64,000 nucleotides of DNA. It comes from Hymenobacter fodinae. Lineage in GTDB: Bacteria > Bacteroidota > Bacteroidia > Cytophagales > Hymenobacteraceae. Below, one piece after another: positions 7,977 through 16,821 of the stretch. Below the pieces are notes generated by a model. That model was given only the letters and a program-made list of their open reading frames with translations, was not told where the DNA came from and ran no database searches. Position 1 is the first letter of the stretch. Every line of letters begins with the position of its first letter. The DNA lies in assembly GCF_004745825.1 (NCBI RefSeq), contig NZ_SRLA01000006.1:62001-126000 (forward strand), read 5' to 3'. Both the position numbers and the translations under genes were made by a program.

Positions 7977-8933
7977 ATGTATCGCGTAAATAGAGTTTCC
8001 GTTCGGTTGCTAGTGGTGGCCCTAAGTGGCCTAGCGGCGGCGTGCTCATCGGGCGGTGAGAAGAAAAAAACAACCTCTCCAAAAGCAGCCGCTCCCACCA
8101 CCGACCACGTGCTTACCCGCCGCGGCAGTGTGTTCAATCACCAGTGGGCCATGGATACTCTCTGGGAAGATGGGCTAGCGGAAGTGGCAACGTACGACGC
8201 TGAACGGATGGTGTATGGAGAGCCCCGCAAATTTGAGTACACCATTATTACAGTGAAGGAAGAGTTCAACGCGCAATACAACGTCAAGACCGACGACTAC
8301 CAGCGCAAGGACGTGTTTCCGGTGATGAAGGTCAACGAGTTTTGCGCCATCCCGACGGAGAACTACCCTTACCACTACCTCACCTCCCTGTTTTTCCGGC
8401 GCGACCAGCCCACCATGCTGCACAAAATGACCACTTCTTCGCAGGAGTGGTGCGGCAACACGTTCAAGGCCATCACCGATGAAGGCCTGCACTACAACCA
8501 AAGCTATAACTCGTACTGGGATGGGCAGGGGGCCGGCCGGCGCCAACTCCGGCGCGAGGCTTTGTTTGAGGATGCCCTACCTTACGTACTGCGCACCATG
8601 CGCTTTGAGCGCAAGCCATCCTTCACAGTACCGGTATATGAGCTTCAGCAGACCAGTCAGGCGAAGGTGCCGCAACTGTATAAGGCCTTAGTGATAACGG
8701 AAGAGGCGTTGCCCAACGATACTACTGAGCCGGCTTGGCGGGTAACCGTATCCTTGCAGGAGCAGAAGCAGAATGTGTACTGGTTTGCCAAGCGCTACCC
8801 TAACCTGCTGCTGCGGCAAACCACTTGGGACGGCCGCACGCTGCTGCTCAAGCAGGTGCGTCGCTTCGCCTACTGGCCTCAGCGCAGCCCCCGCCCCGAC
8901 ACTACCGCTGCCGTTGGTCGGCCGCTGACGTAG
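7977..8933 (+). CDS. Exported lipoprotein of the family often mislabelled 'septum formation inhibitor Maf'
   Basis: About 318 residues with a lipoprotein signal (LLVVALSGLAAAC) and a Ser/Gly/Lys-rich linker. The mature part contains GLAEVATYDAERMVYGEPR and MTTSSQEWCGNTF, features of a Bacteroidota lipoprotein family that databases tend to name after Maf although no Maf domain is present. Function is unknown. I chose ATG 7977; ATG 7962 is also possible, and a longer frame to 7878 would overlap the upstream gene without adding a signal peptide. The last 32 bases overlap the 3' end of the convergent membrane glycosyltransferase gene. Confidence 0.7.
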   Translation: MYRVNRVSVRLLVVALSGLAAACSSGGEKKKTTSPKAAAPTTDHVLTRRGSVFNHQWAMDTLWEDGLAEVATYDAERMVYGEPRKFEYTIITVKEEFNAQYNVKTDDYQRKDVFPVMKVNEFCAIPTENYPYHYLTSLFFRRDQPTMLHKMTTSSQEWCGNTFKAITDEGLHYNQSYNSYWDGQGAGRRQLRREALFEDALPYVLRTMRFERKPSFTVPVYELQQTSQAKVPQLYKALVITEEALPNDTTEPAWRVTVSLQEQKQNVYWFAKRYPNLLLRQTTWDGRTLLLKQVRRFAYWPQRSPRPDTTAAVGRPLT

Positions 8934-10320
8934 GCACTGGCCGTCTAAGGTCCCACCCGAACACGCTCAGCACCACCACGTATTCTAGCGCCACCAGCCA
9001 TAGGTTTTCGGTGTAGGCCAGGGTTTGATAGGCGGCGTAGGAAAGAACCGCCATACCAGACCAAACCAAGGCGTAACGGTAGGAACTGAACACGCTTAGA
9101 GCTACTAGAGGCGTGATATACCACGGGTGCACGGTAGTAGCCAGCAGATAGTACAGCGTGAGCAACAGTAGTAAGGTGCGTGGCAGTGTAGGCCAGGTGG
9201 GGTGAGCCTCGCGGGCCGCCAGCAGCAGCCCACCCACTGCTGTGGTAAGCGCCAGAGCAGGACCGATGCGGGCAATTTCGTTGTAGCCCGTAACCCATTG
9301 GCCTAGGGGGCGCAGCAGGTAGTAAACACTGGCGTTAAACTCGAAGCTGCGGAAGTACAGGTTCAGACTTTTGCCGATGTTGAGTAGTAACTCCCAGGAG
9401 AGAAAGGGGCCGAATACCAGCAGCAGTGTTGCGCCCGTGGTAGCTGAGAACAGCAGCCACCGCCGCCAACATAACCGGCGCAGCAGGAGCGGCACCACCA
9501 GCACCGGCAGAAACTTAGTGGCTACGGCTAGGCCAAGCACCCCACCGGCCAGCGCTACCCGCTTCCGCCAGAGTAGCCAGAGTGTGAGCAACAACAAGCA
9601 AATCACGAGGGCCTCGAAGTGCAGGTTGCCCGTCAGCTCCACTATCACCAGTGGGTTTAGTATATACAGTAACGCCCGGTGCTTATCTAGCCCAAAAGCG
9701 ACCAATAAGCGCCACAGTAGCCCCACTGTAACCAACTCGGCGGCCAGCAGCACCAGGCGCAGCAGAAAAGCAAACCCCATGGCACTCGTCGGGAAAACCC
9801 TCACGGCCCCAGCAAATATTGCTTGGCACACCGGTGGATACACGGAGTAATAATGGGGCGAGTTAAGTAGCGGATATTCTGCTGCCAGCTGTTGCAGAAC
9901 GGTCCCAGATAATAAGTGCTGTGGCGGGTGCCGTGCTGGGCTCACCGTGTCAGCTAGGCCAGTCTTGGCCGGGGTTTGGGCTGGGCGGCCCGGAAGCGTA
10001 AACTCATCGGGCCGAAACTGATACGGATTGATGCCCGCCACTACTAGCAGCCCGTCCCAGCGGAAGCGGTGGTAATCATCGGAAAGCGGAGGCAGGGCCG
10101 GGAGCCAGATAAGGCGCAGGAGCAAGGCCGCCACCAAGCCTGCTTTTAAGGGGAGCCGCGTGTACCAGAGGCCCGCATACGCCCCAAACGCCACCATCAT
10201 CCAAGAAAGCAGCAACCAAAAGTTCTGGCGCGGTACGGTGTAGGCCACTGCTGCGTAAGCCCCTGCACTCAGCAGCAACAGCAACCAATGAATGGGGCGC
10301 AGGCCAGTAAGTCGGGGCAT
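8902..10320 (-). CDS. Polytopic GT-C type glycosyltransferase (GT87/mannosyltransferase-like)
   Basis: A 472-residue membrane protein with about 10-12 hydrophobic segments. An acidic first loop (LPPLSDDYHRFRWDG) matches the D-D/E catalytic signature of GT-C enzymes, which use polyprenyl-phosphate sugars. GVLGLAVATKFLPVLVVPLL and TTVHPWYITPL are typical of this group. It is the last gene of a minus-strand operon with two GT2 genes (12-base gap to the previous stop), so a role in building a lipid-linked glycan is likely. The substrate is unknown. Its 3' end overlaps the convergent lipoprotein gene by 32 bases. Confidence 0.8.
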   Translation of the reverse strand: MPRLTGLRPIHWLLLLLSAGAYAAVAYTVPRQNFWLLLSWMMVAFGAYAGLWYTRLPLKAGLVAALLLRLIWLPALPPLSDDYHRFRWDGLLVVAGINPYQFRPDEFTLPGRPAQTPAKTGLADTVSPARHPPQHLLSGTVLQQLAAEYPLLNSPHYYSVYPPVCQAIFAGAVRVFPTSAMGFAFLLRLVLLAAELVTVGLLWRLLVAFGLDKHRALLYILNPLVIVELTGNLHFEALVICLLLLTLWLLWRKRVALAGGVLGLAVATKFLPVLVVPLLLRRLCWRRWLLFSATTGATLLLVFGPFLSWELLLNIGKSLNLYFRSFEFNASVYYLLRPLGQWVTGYNEIARIGPALALTTAVGGLLLAAREAHPTWPTLPRTLLLLLTLYYLLATTVHPWYITPLVALSVFSSYRYALVWSGMAVLSYAAYQTLAYTENLWLVALEYVVVLSVFGWDLRRPVPTSAADQRQR

Positions 10321-10332
10321 AGCGGGGCCGGC

Positions 10333-11808
10333 TTACCGCCGCGAATTATGGCGCAGAGAGTAGTAAAAGACCAGCCCGTAACCCACCGTAAGCATCAGGT
10401 GGAAGGGGAACAGGCCAAAGTCATGGAAGTAGATACCCGCAACCAAGCCCGAGAGAAAGTACAGGGTCAGCAAACCTTCCAGCGCGGTGAGGCCGTCTAG
10501 GCCACCCGTGCGGTAGCGGCGCCCCTGCCAAGTGCCCTGCCGCCGCACCAAGCCCAATTTAGGCGTTCGGATGAAGGCCGACTGCTGCCCCAGCAGGCCT
10601 AGCGCCACCGCCCGGGCGTTGTGCAACGAAAGGCCCATCATTACCGACAGAAACAGCAGAAAGCGCAACACGAAGCCGAGGCCCGTGGGCTTGCGGTCGT
10701 GGGCGGCTAGCTGCCAAGAGGTATAGTAGTAAGTGGTGAGGGGCACAAACGCCAGCAGAAACACCGAGGCCATCTGGAAGGCCGGACGCAGGGCGGGTAG
10801 GTCGGCGCGCACATACACGAGCGGCACGCTCAGCACCGCCATCAGCAGAATGGCCCCAAAAACAGAGCTGTTGAGCAGATGAAACGTAGCGTGGATTTTC
10901 ACCCCGATTGGCTCCGAGGAGCGTAACACCCGGCCTAAGTGTTTGCGGGCGGTTTCGGCGGCGCCCTTGGTCCAGCGGAACTGCTGCGACTTCAAGGCAT
11001 CCATGGCGGCGGGCAGCTCGGCGGGGGCTACTACCCGCGGCAAGTATGTAAAGCGCCAGCCGCGCATTTGGGCCCGGTAGCTCAGGTCTAAGTCTTCGGT
11101 GAGCGTATCGGCCTGCCAGCCCCCGGCATCCTCAATACAAGTGCGCCGCCATACTCCGCCGGTGCCGTTGAAGTTTATGAAGTAACCCCCGGCCGTGCGG
11201 CCCACCTGCTCCACGTAGAAGTGGGCATTCAAACCAAAGGCTTGCAGCTCAGTCAGCAGAGAATATTCCTCGTTGAGGTGACCCCAGCGGGTTTGCACCA
11301 CCCCAGTGCGCTCCGCCTGAAAATGCGGAATCGTGCGCAGCAAAAAGTCGGGCTCCGGAATGAAGTCGGCGTCGAAAATGGCAATGAACTCCCCGTCGGT
11401 TTGCTCCAGGCCGTAGCGCAGGGCACCCGCCTTGAACCCCTCCCGGGTAGGCCGCCGCACGTGGTCGATGCGCAGGCCCTGGGCACGGTAATAGGCTACT
11501 CGCGCGGCTGCTAAAGCCACGGTTTCATCAGTAGAATCGTCGAGCACTTGCAGGTGAAGGCAGTTAAGCGGGTACTGTAATCTGGCACAGGCATCAATCA
11601 CGCGCTCAACTACATATAGTTCGTTGTAGATGGGGAGCTGAACGGTGACCCTAGGCCACTCCGCGGGAATAGGCGGCGCTGGAGTAGCAGGCTGCCGGTA
11701 AGCGCGGCGAGCTAGACGGGTAAGTTGAAACTGCGTCAGGCTGAAGCTTAGAATAAATACCAGGCAGAGGCCGTAGAGTGCTACCAGCAGAAGTTCTAGA
11801 CCAAGCAT
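10333..11808 (-). CDS. Processive family-2 glycosyltransferase, cellulose-synthase-like
   Basis: A 491-residue membrane GT2 with the full set of processive-synthase motifs: DDSTDE (90-95), DAD (146-148), TED (237-239) and QQFRW (275-279). There is one N-terminal transmembrane segment and four or more C-terminal ones. Such enzymes (CesA, ceramide glucosyltransferase-like) polymerise or transfer sugars on the inner face of the membrane. There is no PilZ domain and no bcsB-like neighbour, so cellulose itself is not indicated. It sits between a dolichol-type GT2 upstream (95 bases) and a GT-C enzyme downstream (12 bases). Confidence 0.88.
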   Translation of the reverse strand: MLGLELLLVALYGLCLVFILSFSLTQFQLTRLARRAYRQPATPAPPIPAEWPRVTVQLPIYNELYVVERVIDACARLQYPLNCLHLQVLDDSTDETVALAAARVAYYRAQGLRIDHVRRPTREGFKAGALRYGLEQTDGEFIAIFDADFIPEPDFLLRTIPHFQAERTGVVQTRWGHLNEEYSLLTELQAFGLNAHFYVEQVGRTAGGYFINFNGTGGVWRRTCIEDAGGWQADTLTEDLDLSYRAQMRGWRFTYLPRVVAPAELPAAMDALKSQQFRWTKGAAETARKHLGRVLRSSEPIGVKIHATFHLLNSSVFGAILLMAVLSVPLVYVRADLPALRPAFQMASVFLLAFVPLTTYYYTSWQLAAHDRKPTGLGFVLRFLLFLSVMMGLSLHNARAVALGLLGQQSAFIRTPKLGLVRRQGTWQGRRYRTGGLDGLTALEGLLTLYFLSGLVAGIYFHDFGLFPFHLMLTVGYGLVFYYSLRHNSRR

Positions 11809-11903
11809 TCAGGGGTAATGAGCAGTGAGGGTAAGGGCGCGTTGCAAAGAACGGAAAGCGGCACCAGCTTTCGTAGGCCTGTGAGCCGCCCGGGTGGCTT
11901 CGC

Positions 11904-12608
11904 TTATAAGTACCGGAAAATCGTCCAGAGAATTTTGTAACCGGCGCCCAGCGTGCCTTTCACTGTCCCGGATACTTTGGAGACGCCAATGCGGCGGCGG
12001 TAGCGCACGGGCACTTCCACGTTGCGCAGCTTTAACCGCGCCGCCTTTAGCTGCATCTCCACCGTCCAGCCGTAGGTGGTGTCCTGCATGCCTATGCGTT
12101 CCAGGGCCTCGCGCCGGATGGCCCGGAAGGGGCCTAGGTCGGTAAATTGGGCACCGTAAAACCACCGCAGCAGGGTGGTGGCCAGCCAGTTTCCAAAAAT
12201 TTGCTGGGGGAGCATGGAGCCTGATTCCCGCTCGCCCAGGGCCCGTGAGCCAATGACCATATCGGCCTCGCCGCGCAAAATAGGCGCTACCAGGGCCGTC
12301 ATGTCGGCGGGGTAGTCGGAGTAGTCGCCGTCCAGAAACACAATGATGTCGGGTTGCTCAGCAGCGGGGCGCCCAAAGCAGCGGGCCATGCCGGCCAGGC
12401 AGGCGTGCCCATAGCCGGGGCGCGGCTCCCGCAGCACCGTGGCCCCAGCGGCCCGGGCTACGTCGCCGGTGCGGTCAGTAGAGTTGTTATCGACCACAAT
12501 AACCTCCCGGGCGAGGCCCGCCGGAATTTCCGCCAGCACTTTCGGAATTGATTGCTCCTCATTGTAGGCCGGAATGATAACGTCGATGAGGGGCGGGGTA
12601 GAGGTCAT
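11904..12608 (-). CDS. Family-2 glycosyltransferase (polyprenyl-phosphate glycosyltransferase type)
   Basis: A 234-residue soluble GT2: VIIPAYNEEQSIPKVL, VVDNNSTDRTGD, LDGDYSDYPAD and MVIGSRALG are the GT-A fold and DxD motifs. Similarity to DPM/ALG5-like enzymes suggests it makes a lipid-phosphate sugar, which would supply the GT-C enzyme at the end of the same operon. The ATG at 12606-12608 was chosen; an upstream start (12659) would add 17 non-conserved residues. A CATCTTTG box at 12668-12675 (complement) resembles a -7 element. Confidence 0.88.
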   Translation of the reverse strand: MTSTPPLIDVIIPAYNEEQSIPKVLAEIPAGLAREVIVVDNNSTDRTGDVARAAGATVLREPRPGYGHACLAGMARCFGRPAAEQPDIIVFLDGDYSDYPADMTALVAPILRGEADMVIGSRALGERESGSMLPQQIFGNWLATTLLRWFYGAQFTDLGPFRAIRREALERIGMQDTTYGWTVEMQLKAARLKLRNVEVPVRYRRRIGVSKVSGTVKGTLGAGYKILWTIFRYL

Positions 12609-12778
12609 GCAGAAGAGGGGCAGCGGGAAGGCAGGAACAGGGTGAGCGTACGGGCACACAACGGCTGCAAAGATGCACGGTTGTGCTCGTTGTGACTGTA
12701 CCCAGCCCAGCTCACTTGAACAATTCCCGCAAGCGCACGTTTGCAGCCTAGTTTCTTTCGGTTCTTACCCCAGACTCT

Positions 12779-13243
12779 ATGCTCCAGATTGGCGACCTCG
12801 CGCCCGACTTTTCTCTGAAAACTACCACCGGCGAAACCTTTCGCCTCAGCGATTACCGCGGAAAGCGTAGCATTGTGCTGTATTTCTACCCCAAAGACGA
12901 CACCCCCGGTTGCACGGCCGAAGCTTGCTCTTTCCGCGACCAATATGAGGACTTTCAGGAGCTGGGTGCTGAAGTAGTGGGAGTAAGCTCCGACAGCGAA
13001 ACTTCCCACCAGAAATTCACCCAAAAGCATCGCCTGCCTTTTCCGCTCCTCGCCGACACCGGTGGCCGCGTGCGCAAGCAGTATCAGGTGCCGCGCGCGT
13101 TGCTAGGCCTGTTGCCTGGTCGCGTTACGTTCGTGATTGATGCCGATGGGCGTATTCAATACATCTTTAACTCCATGAACCGCGCCACCGACCACGTTTC
13201 GGAAGCCAAGGATGTCCTGACTAAGCTACGCGCCACCATCTAG
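12779..13243 (+). CDS. bcp: Thiol peroxidase, Bcp/PrxQ type
   Basis: A 154-residue peroxiredoxin that reduces peroxides with thioredoxin as usual donor. The active site PxxxTxxC is PKDDTPGC, with peroxidatic C45 and the PrxQ-type resolving C50 (GCTAEAC). Length and ends match the family. It has its own promoter region, flanked by divergent and convergent glycosyltransferase genes. The TAG stop is inside CTAGGCC and a strong terminator follows. The last 55 coding bases reappear, degraded, at 20025-20079. Confidence 0.95.
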   Translation: MLQIGDLAPDFSLKTTTGETFRLSDYRGKRSIVLYFYPKDDTPGCTAEACSFRDQYEDFQELGAEVVGVSSDSETSHQKFTQKHRLPFPLLADTGGRVRKQYQVPRALLGLLPGRVTFVIDADGRIQYIFNSMNRATDHVSEAKDVLTKLRATI

Positions 13244-13291
13244 GCCACTCGCTACAGTTCCCCGCATTCCTGGTGTCGGGGGACTGTTTGC

Positions 13292-13320
13292 CGCCCAGCT
13301 CAAGCAGAGCTGGGCGTTTT
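13292..13320 (+). terminator. Rho-independent terminator of bcp
   Basis: Perfect 10-bp stem (CGCCCAGCTC at 13292-13301 with GAGCTGGGCG at 13307-13316), 5-base loop, then TTTT, 48 bases after the bcp stop. Confidence 0.9.
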
Positions 13321-13461
13321 AATGTTTTCAACTACATAGGTGCCTTCAGCTAAGAAGCCAGCAAAAATCGGGTCGTATCGTTGTAGGTAAGACTACTTAT
13401 TTCATACGGTTCGTTAAGTGACTTTCAACCCTGTAGCCAGGGTTTGAAGCGAATAAGGAGC

Positions 13462-13785
13462 TTATCCTCCCGGCTTCAGACTTCCTATTTGGTCGAATTC
13501 ACGTAGAACTAGCACACTCAGCACAAAGAAACTAAGCGCTGCAACTGCGTAAATTATTTTGCCCCAGGTGTTATGCTTCGTTAGCGCCCACAGGAAGGCG
13601 GCCAAGTTGAAGACCGTGCTCCCTAAAATGGATAGCCCCGCGTAGAGCACGTACCCCAGCCCGCCTAAATAGCCGTCTCGTTGATGTGAAATAGCTAAGG
13701 CCATCGCCCCGAAGATGTTCAGGATCAGCAGCGCATTGATGGCCAGAGGCCGGATATAGTCTGTAGGAGGTGCTTTTTGTTCCAC
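13462..13785 (-). CDS. Small three-pass membrane protein, unknown function
   Basis: About 107 residues starting at a GTG (13785): V(M)EQKAPPTDYIRPLAINAL. Three hydrophobic segments follow (LLILNIFGAMALAI, GYVLYAGLSILGSTVF, IIYAVAALSFFVLSVLVL). A longer frame reaching 14040 overlaps the preceding glycosyltransferase gene and is not plausible. It lies 40 bases after that gene, so it is probably the third gene of the radical SAM/GT2 operon. I do not recognise the family. Confidence 0.6.
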   Translation of the reverse strand: MEQKAPPTDYIRPLAINALLILNIFGAMALAISHQRDGYLGGLGYVLYAGLSILGSTVFNLAAFLWALTKHNTWGKIIYAVAALSFFVLSVLVLREFDQIGSLKPGG

Positions 13786-13825
13786 GTGGTACGTATGCTC
13801 TCTAGTGAGCGAACAGGTGCATAAT

Positions 13826-14578
13826 TCAGTACCCAAAATCAGTTTGAAGCGCAGTTGCCGTTTCCCTTTCTCCTTGCCGAAGCTGCTGGTGGATGCGGTA
13901 CACATGCTGAATCTCCCGAGGGAGCTGGCGGAAGCGGGCTTTGCTGCGCTCATCGTTTTTCCAGCGCACGGGTACTTCCCGGATGCGCAACCCCCGGGCG
14001 CGAGCCTGGGCCAGCACTTCCAGATCAAACGACCAGCCATCTACAGTACAGACTGCAAAGGTGCGCGCCGCCGTGGCCGTGAAGGCCTTGAAACCACAAT
14101 GTGGGTCGGCTAGGCCAGGCAGCAGCACACGCTGCACAACTTGGTTGGCGAGCCGGCTCCAGGCTCGGCGCAGCCAAGGCTGGGGCCGCGTGACCCGGGA
14201 GGCTGGCAAGTAGCGGGACCCGATAGCAATATCAGCCCCTGCGGCCAGCTCCTGCAGCAGCAAGTGCAACTCGTCGATAGGAGTGGAGCCGTCGGCGTCG
14301 GAAAATACCCGGATCCGGCCCGTAGCTGCTTGCATACCCCGGCGCACCGCATATCCTTTTCCCCGGTTCACCGGGGAGCACAGCACGCGCAGACCAGGCA
14401 ACTCGCCGGCCAAGGCTGTCACTAGGCTCACCGTGTCGTCCGTCGAGCCATCATCCACTACCAATATCTCAAAGCTTGCGGGGCGCGAAGTCAGATACGC
14501 ATGAATGCGCTGCAGCGTGGGGCCAATACGCGCAGCTTCGTTGTAGGCCGGAATAATTAGACTCAGGTCCAGTATCAT
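13826..14578 (-). CDS. Family-2 glycosyltransferase, dolichyl/undecaprenyl-phosphate glucosyltransferase-like
   Basis: A 250-residue GT2 beginning MILDLSLIIPAYNEAARIGP. It has VVDDGSTDDTVSLV, SDADGSTPIDEL (DxD) and the ALG5-like end GWSFDLEVLAQARARGLRIREVPV (shown here in part). This group transfers a sugar from a nucleotide donor to polyprenyl phosphate. Its ATG overlaps the stop of the upstream radical SAM gene (ATGA at 14578-14575), so translation of the two is coupled, suggesting a shared product. No transmembrane helix is obvious. Confidence 0.9.
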   Translation of the reverse strand: MILDLSLIIPAYNEAARIGPTLQRIHAYLTSRPASFEILVVDDGSTDDTVSLVTALAGELPGLRVLCSPVNRGKGYAVRRGMQAATGRIRVFSDADGSTPIDELHLLLQELAAGADIAIGSRYLPASRVTRPQPWLRRAWSRLANQVVQRVLLPGLADPHCGFKAFTATAARTFAVCTVDGWSFDLEVLAQARARGLRIREVPVRWKNDERSKARFRQLPREIQHVYRIHQQLRQGERETATALQTDFGY

Positions 14579-15543
14579 ACCCCAACACGTTGCTGCCGCC
14601 GGAAGCCGTCTAGCCGACTGCCTAGGTGGGCGTAGGCAATAGGGCAGCGCGCCGAGCAGGATTTTCCACACTCAAACTGGCTCCGAATATCTTGCACGGA
14701 ATACTCGGCCAGGGGTTTGGCCGGTGAGCCGGTTTTAGGCTGGCACAAGTGCACCAGGCCTGCCCCGTCCACCTCGAAGTGCCGAGCCCCGGCCCGGCAT
14801 TTCCAGGGTTTGCTTTCTCCCCGGGCCAAGGGCAACTGAAAGTTATCATTCAGTACTTGCGGCAGGCGACCCTTCAGGGCCCGAATGCGCAGGTAGGCCT
14901 GCAAGGCTTCGTCGCTCAGGGGTAGGGCCTGCCCACTGCTGTCGCGCATCAAGGAACACTGAAACCCAAAGCCCAGCCCCACGACGATGTTGGCCACCTG
15001 CTCCATCTCGGCCGGGTTGCCAGAACCCAGCACTCCGTTCACGCGCACCATAAACTGGGCATGCTCGCGCAGCAACTCTAGCTTAGGCCGCAACCGACGC
15101 ATGCTTTTCTCAGTCACCTCATTGTCTTCCAGACTATCACAGCTCAGCTGCATGCCAAACAAGCCTGCCTCGTTTAGCTTCTTGATAAGTTGGGCCTTAA
15201 GCACGTGCCCGTTGGTGTTGATCATCGGGACCATACCCGCTTCGGCGATGTAGCGCACCAGCTCGGCAATATCCGGGTGCAGCAGAGGCTCGCCGCCATT
15301 GAGTGTCACGAACACCGCTTTCAGTTTGCGCAGGGTATCGACCCGCGCTTTCAGCTCTTCCAGCGGGACGGGCTTAGACACCTTGTCGTACTCGTAGCAG
15401 TAGCCGCAGGCGAGGTTGCAACGGCGGGTGACCACAATTTGCACCAGCACTGGCCGGTCCCGATCCAAGGCGGCCTTGGCCATTTTCCAGAAAACGCGTG
15501 GTCGGGAAATGCGAAGCGGTTGATCAAATGTAGGGTAGCGCAT
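14575..15543 (-). CDS. Radical SAM enzyme with SPASM-like C-terminal cysteines
   Basis: A 322-residue radical SAM protein. The cluster motif is CNLACGYC (C42, C46, C49), followed by LNGGEPLLHPDIAEL, the GGEP SAM-binding region. C-terminal cysteines (KWPCR-like region PWKCRAGARHFEVD, then LCQPK and CGKSCSARCP) suggest an auxiliary cluster, as in SPASM/twitch enzymes. The order of domains recalls HpnH-like and peptide-modifying proteins, but no precursor peptide is visible nearby. It is the first gene of an operon with a GT2 and a small membrane protein, so a modified lipid or glycan is the best guess. Confidence 0.85.
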   Translation of the reverse strand: MRYPTFDQPLRISRPRVFWKMAKAALDRDRPVLVQIVVTRRCNLACGYCYEYDKVSKPVPLEELKARVDTLRKLKAVFVTLNGGEPLLHPDIAELVRYIAEAGMVPMINTNGHVLKAQLIKKLNEAGLFGMQLSCDSLEDNEVTEKSMRRLRPKLELLREHAQFMVRVNGVLGSGNPAEMEQVANIVVGLGFGFQCSLMRDSSGQALPLSDEALQAYLRIRALKGRLPQVLNDNFQLPLARGESKPWKCRAGARHFEVDGAGLVHLCQPKTGSPAKPLAEYSVQDIRSQFECGKSCSARCPIAYAHLGSRLDGFRRQQRVGV

Positions 15544-15801
15544 GGGCAGTTGGGAGTTAGCAGTAATGAAGGAAATGCATCTGGCGTCTACCAGAATGAG
15601 ATAAAACTGCCATGTCTTTTACCGACCCGGAAGCGTTTTCTGATAAGGCCGGATTTCGAGGCACTGAATCGGGATAAAGACCAAGTGAATTGGCAAGCGG
15701 CATGCGGCTTTTCAGCCGGCGAGCCGGTACCTTTACTTTGTTTCGCTTACTTTCTAGGCCACCTATTATTCTCAGGCACCTTACTGCTCTACCCTCGCCC
15801 C

Positions 15802-16821
15802 ATGATCCGAAAAATTGCGTTGGCGGCCTTGGCCGCTGTAGCAGTATTTTATGCCACGGTGTTTATCCAGAAGGGCACGTTGTGGGTGAGCGAGTTGGCG
15901 GGGTATAAGGAACTACTGCTGGTATTTGCCTTTCTGCTGCCCACCTTCTGGGCGCACACCCATATTGCCCAACTGTTTGGGGCCGACCGTCTGACCCAAA
16001 TGCCCGCCACGATCAAAGCTCTGCTAGAAGGGTTGTGCGTGGTGTTAGTCAGCCTGGTTTTCTGGGAGGTATTCTTCTCCATTCCGCAGCACTACCTCGT
16101 GCCCACCGCGCAGCTTTCGCCCCGGGCCCTGCGCCTATCCCTGGCCGTGAATGCAGTGCTGTCCCTATTCTTCTACTACTTCGTGGAGCGCGAGCATAGT
16201 CGCCAAAAGCTGCAGCAGGAAGTAGTGCGGGTGGCGCAGTTGCAAAAAGAAACGTTTCAGGCGCAGCTGGAAGCCCTGAAACACCAGGTAGACCCGCACT
16301 TCTTGTTTAATAGTCTCAACGTGCTGGGCTCACTGATTCACCTCGACGCCGACCGCGCCGTTCAGTTTCTGGGGCAGCTCTCAGACGTGTACCGGGTCCT
16401 GCTTGATACCGGGGCGCAGCCGTTGATACCGCTGCGCCGCGAAATGACGCTGGTGCGCGCTTACGCCAGTCTGATGGAAACTCGCTTTGGCGAGGCGCTG
16501 CGCGTGGAGTGGGATATTGCCCCGGCCTGGGAGCAGGCCCTGGTTCCCCCTACGTCCGTGCAGATGCTGCTGGAAAATGCCATCAAGCACAATGGTTCTA
16601 CCGTCCGCAAGCCCCTGCGCATCAAGGTATCCGCCACCGATGGGCTACTGGTGGTCGAAAACAATCGGCAACCCCGCACCGACGCGGTAGCGTCTACCCA
16701 CACGGGGCTGCTCAACATCCAACGTCGCTACCATCACCTGACAGACCGCCCCGTGGAAATCATGCCCACCGCGGAATCCTTCGTGGTCCGACTCCCGCTG
16801 CTTACTGCTCCCGCTGCATGA
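15802..16821 (+). CDS. LytS/YehU-type sensor histidine kinase
   Basis: A 339-residue kinase with four hydrophobic segments in the first 125 residues, a short coiled coil (HSRQKLQQEVVRVAQLQKE), then the His_kinase domain with HQVDPHFLFNSLNVLGSLI (phosphoacceptor H166). An ATPase region (LLENAIKHNGS) and a G-box near THTGLLNIQRRY follow. No periplasmic sensor domain is present, so the signal is probably sensed in the membrane. The ATG at 15802 follows an intergenic stretch; upstream codons in frame are antisense to the radical SAM gene. Its TGA overlaps the ATG of the response regulator (ATGA). Confidence 0.92.
   Translation: MIRKIALAALAAVAVFYATVFIQKGTLWVSELAGYKELLLVFAFLLPTFWAHTHIAQLFGADRLTQMPATIKALLEGLCVVLVSLVFWEVFFSIPQHYLVPTAQLSPRALRLSLAVNAVLSLFFYYFVEREHSRQKLQQEVVRVAQLQKETFQAQLEALKHQVDPHFLFNSLNVLGSLIHLDADRAVQFLGQLSDVYRVLLDTGAQPLIPLRREMTLVRAYASLMETRFGEALRVEWDIAPAWEQALVPPTSVQMLLENAIKHNGSTVRKPLRIKVSATDGLLVVENNRQPRTDAVASTHTGLLNIQRRYHHLTDRPVEIMPTAESFVVRLPLLTAPAA

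Noticed and set aside
13786..14040. N-terminal extension of the small membrane protein
   Set aside because: It overlaps the GT2 coding sequence and looks like antiparallel-frame noise; the GTG at 13785 is preferred.
15190..15801. 204-codon extension of the LytS-type kinase
   Set aside because: It is antisense to the radical SAM gene and lacks kinase-family features; the ATG at 15802 begins the first membrane helix.
16509..16817. Extension of the LytTR regulator
   Set aside because: It lies inside the kinase gene in another frame; ATG 16818 gives the receiver-domain start and an ATGA overlap.
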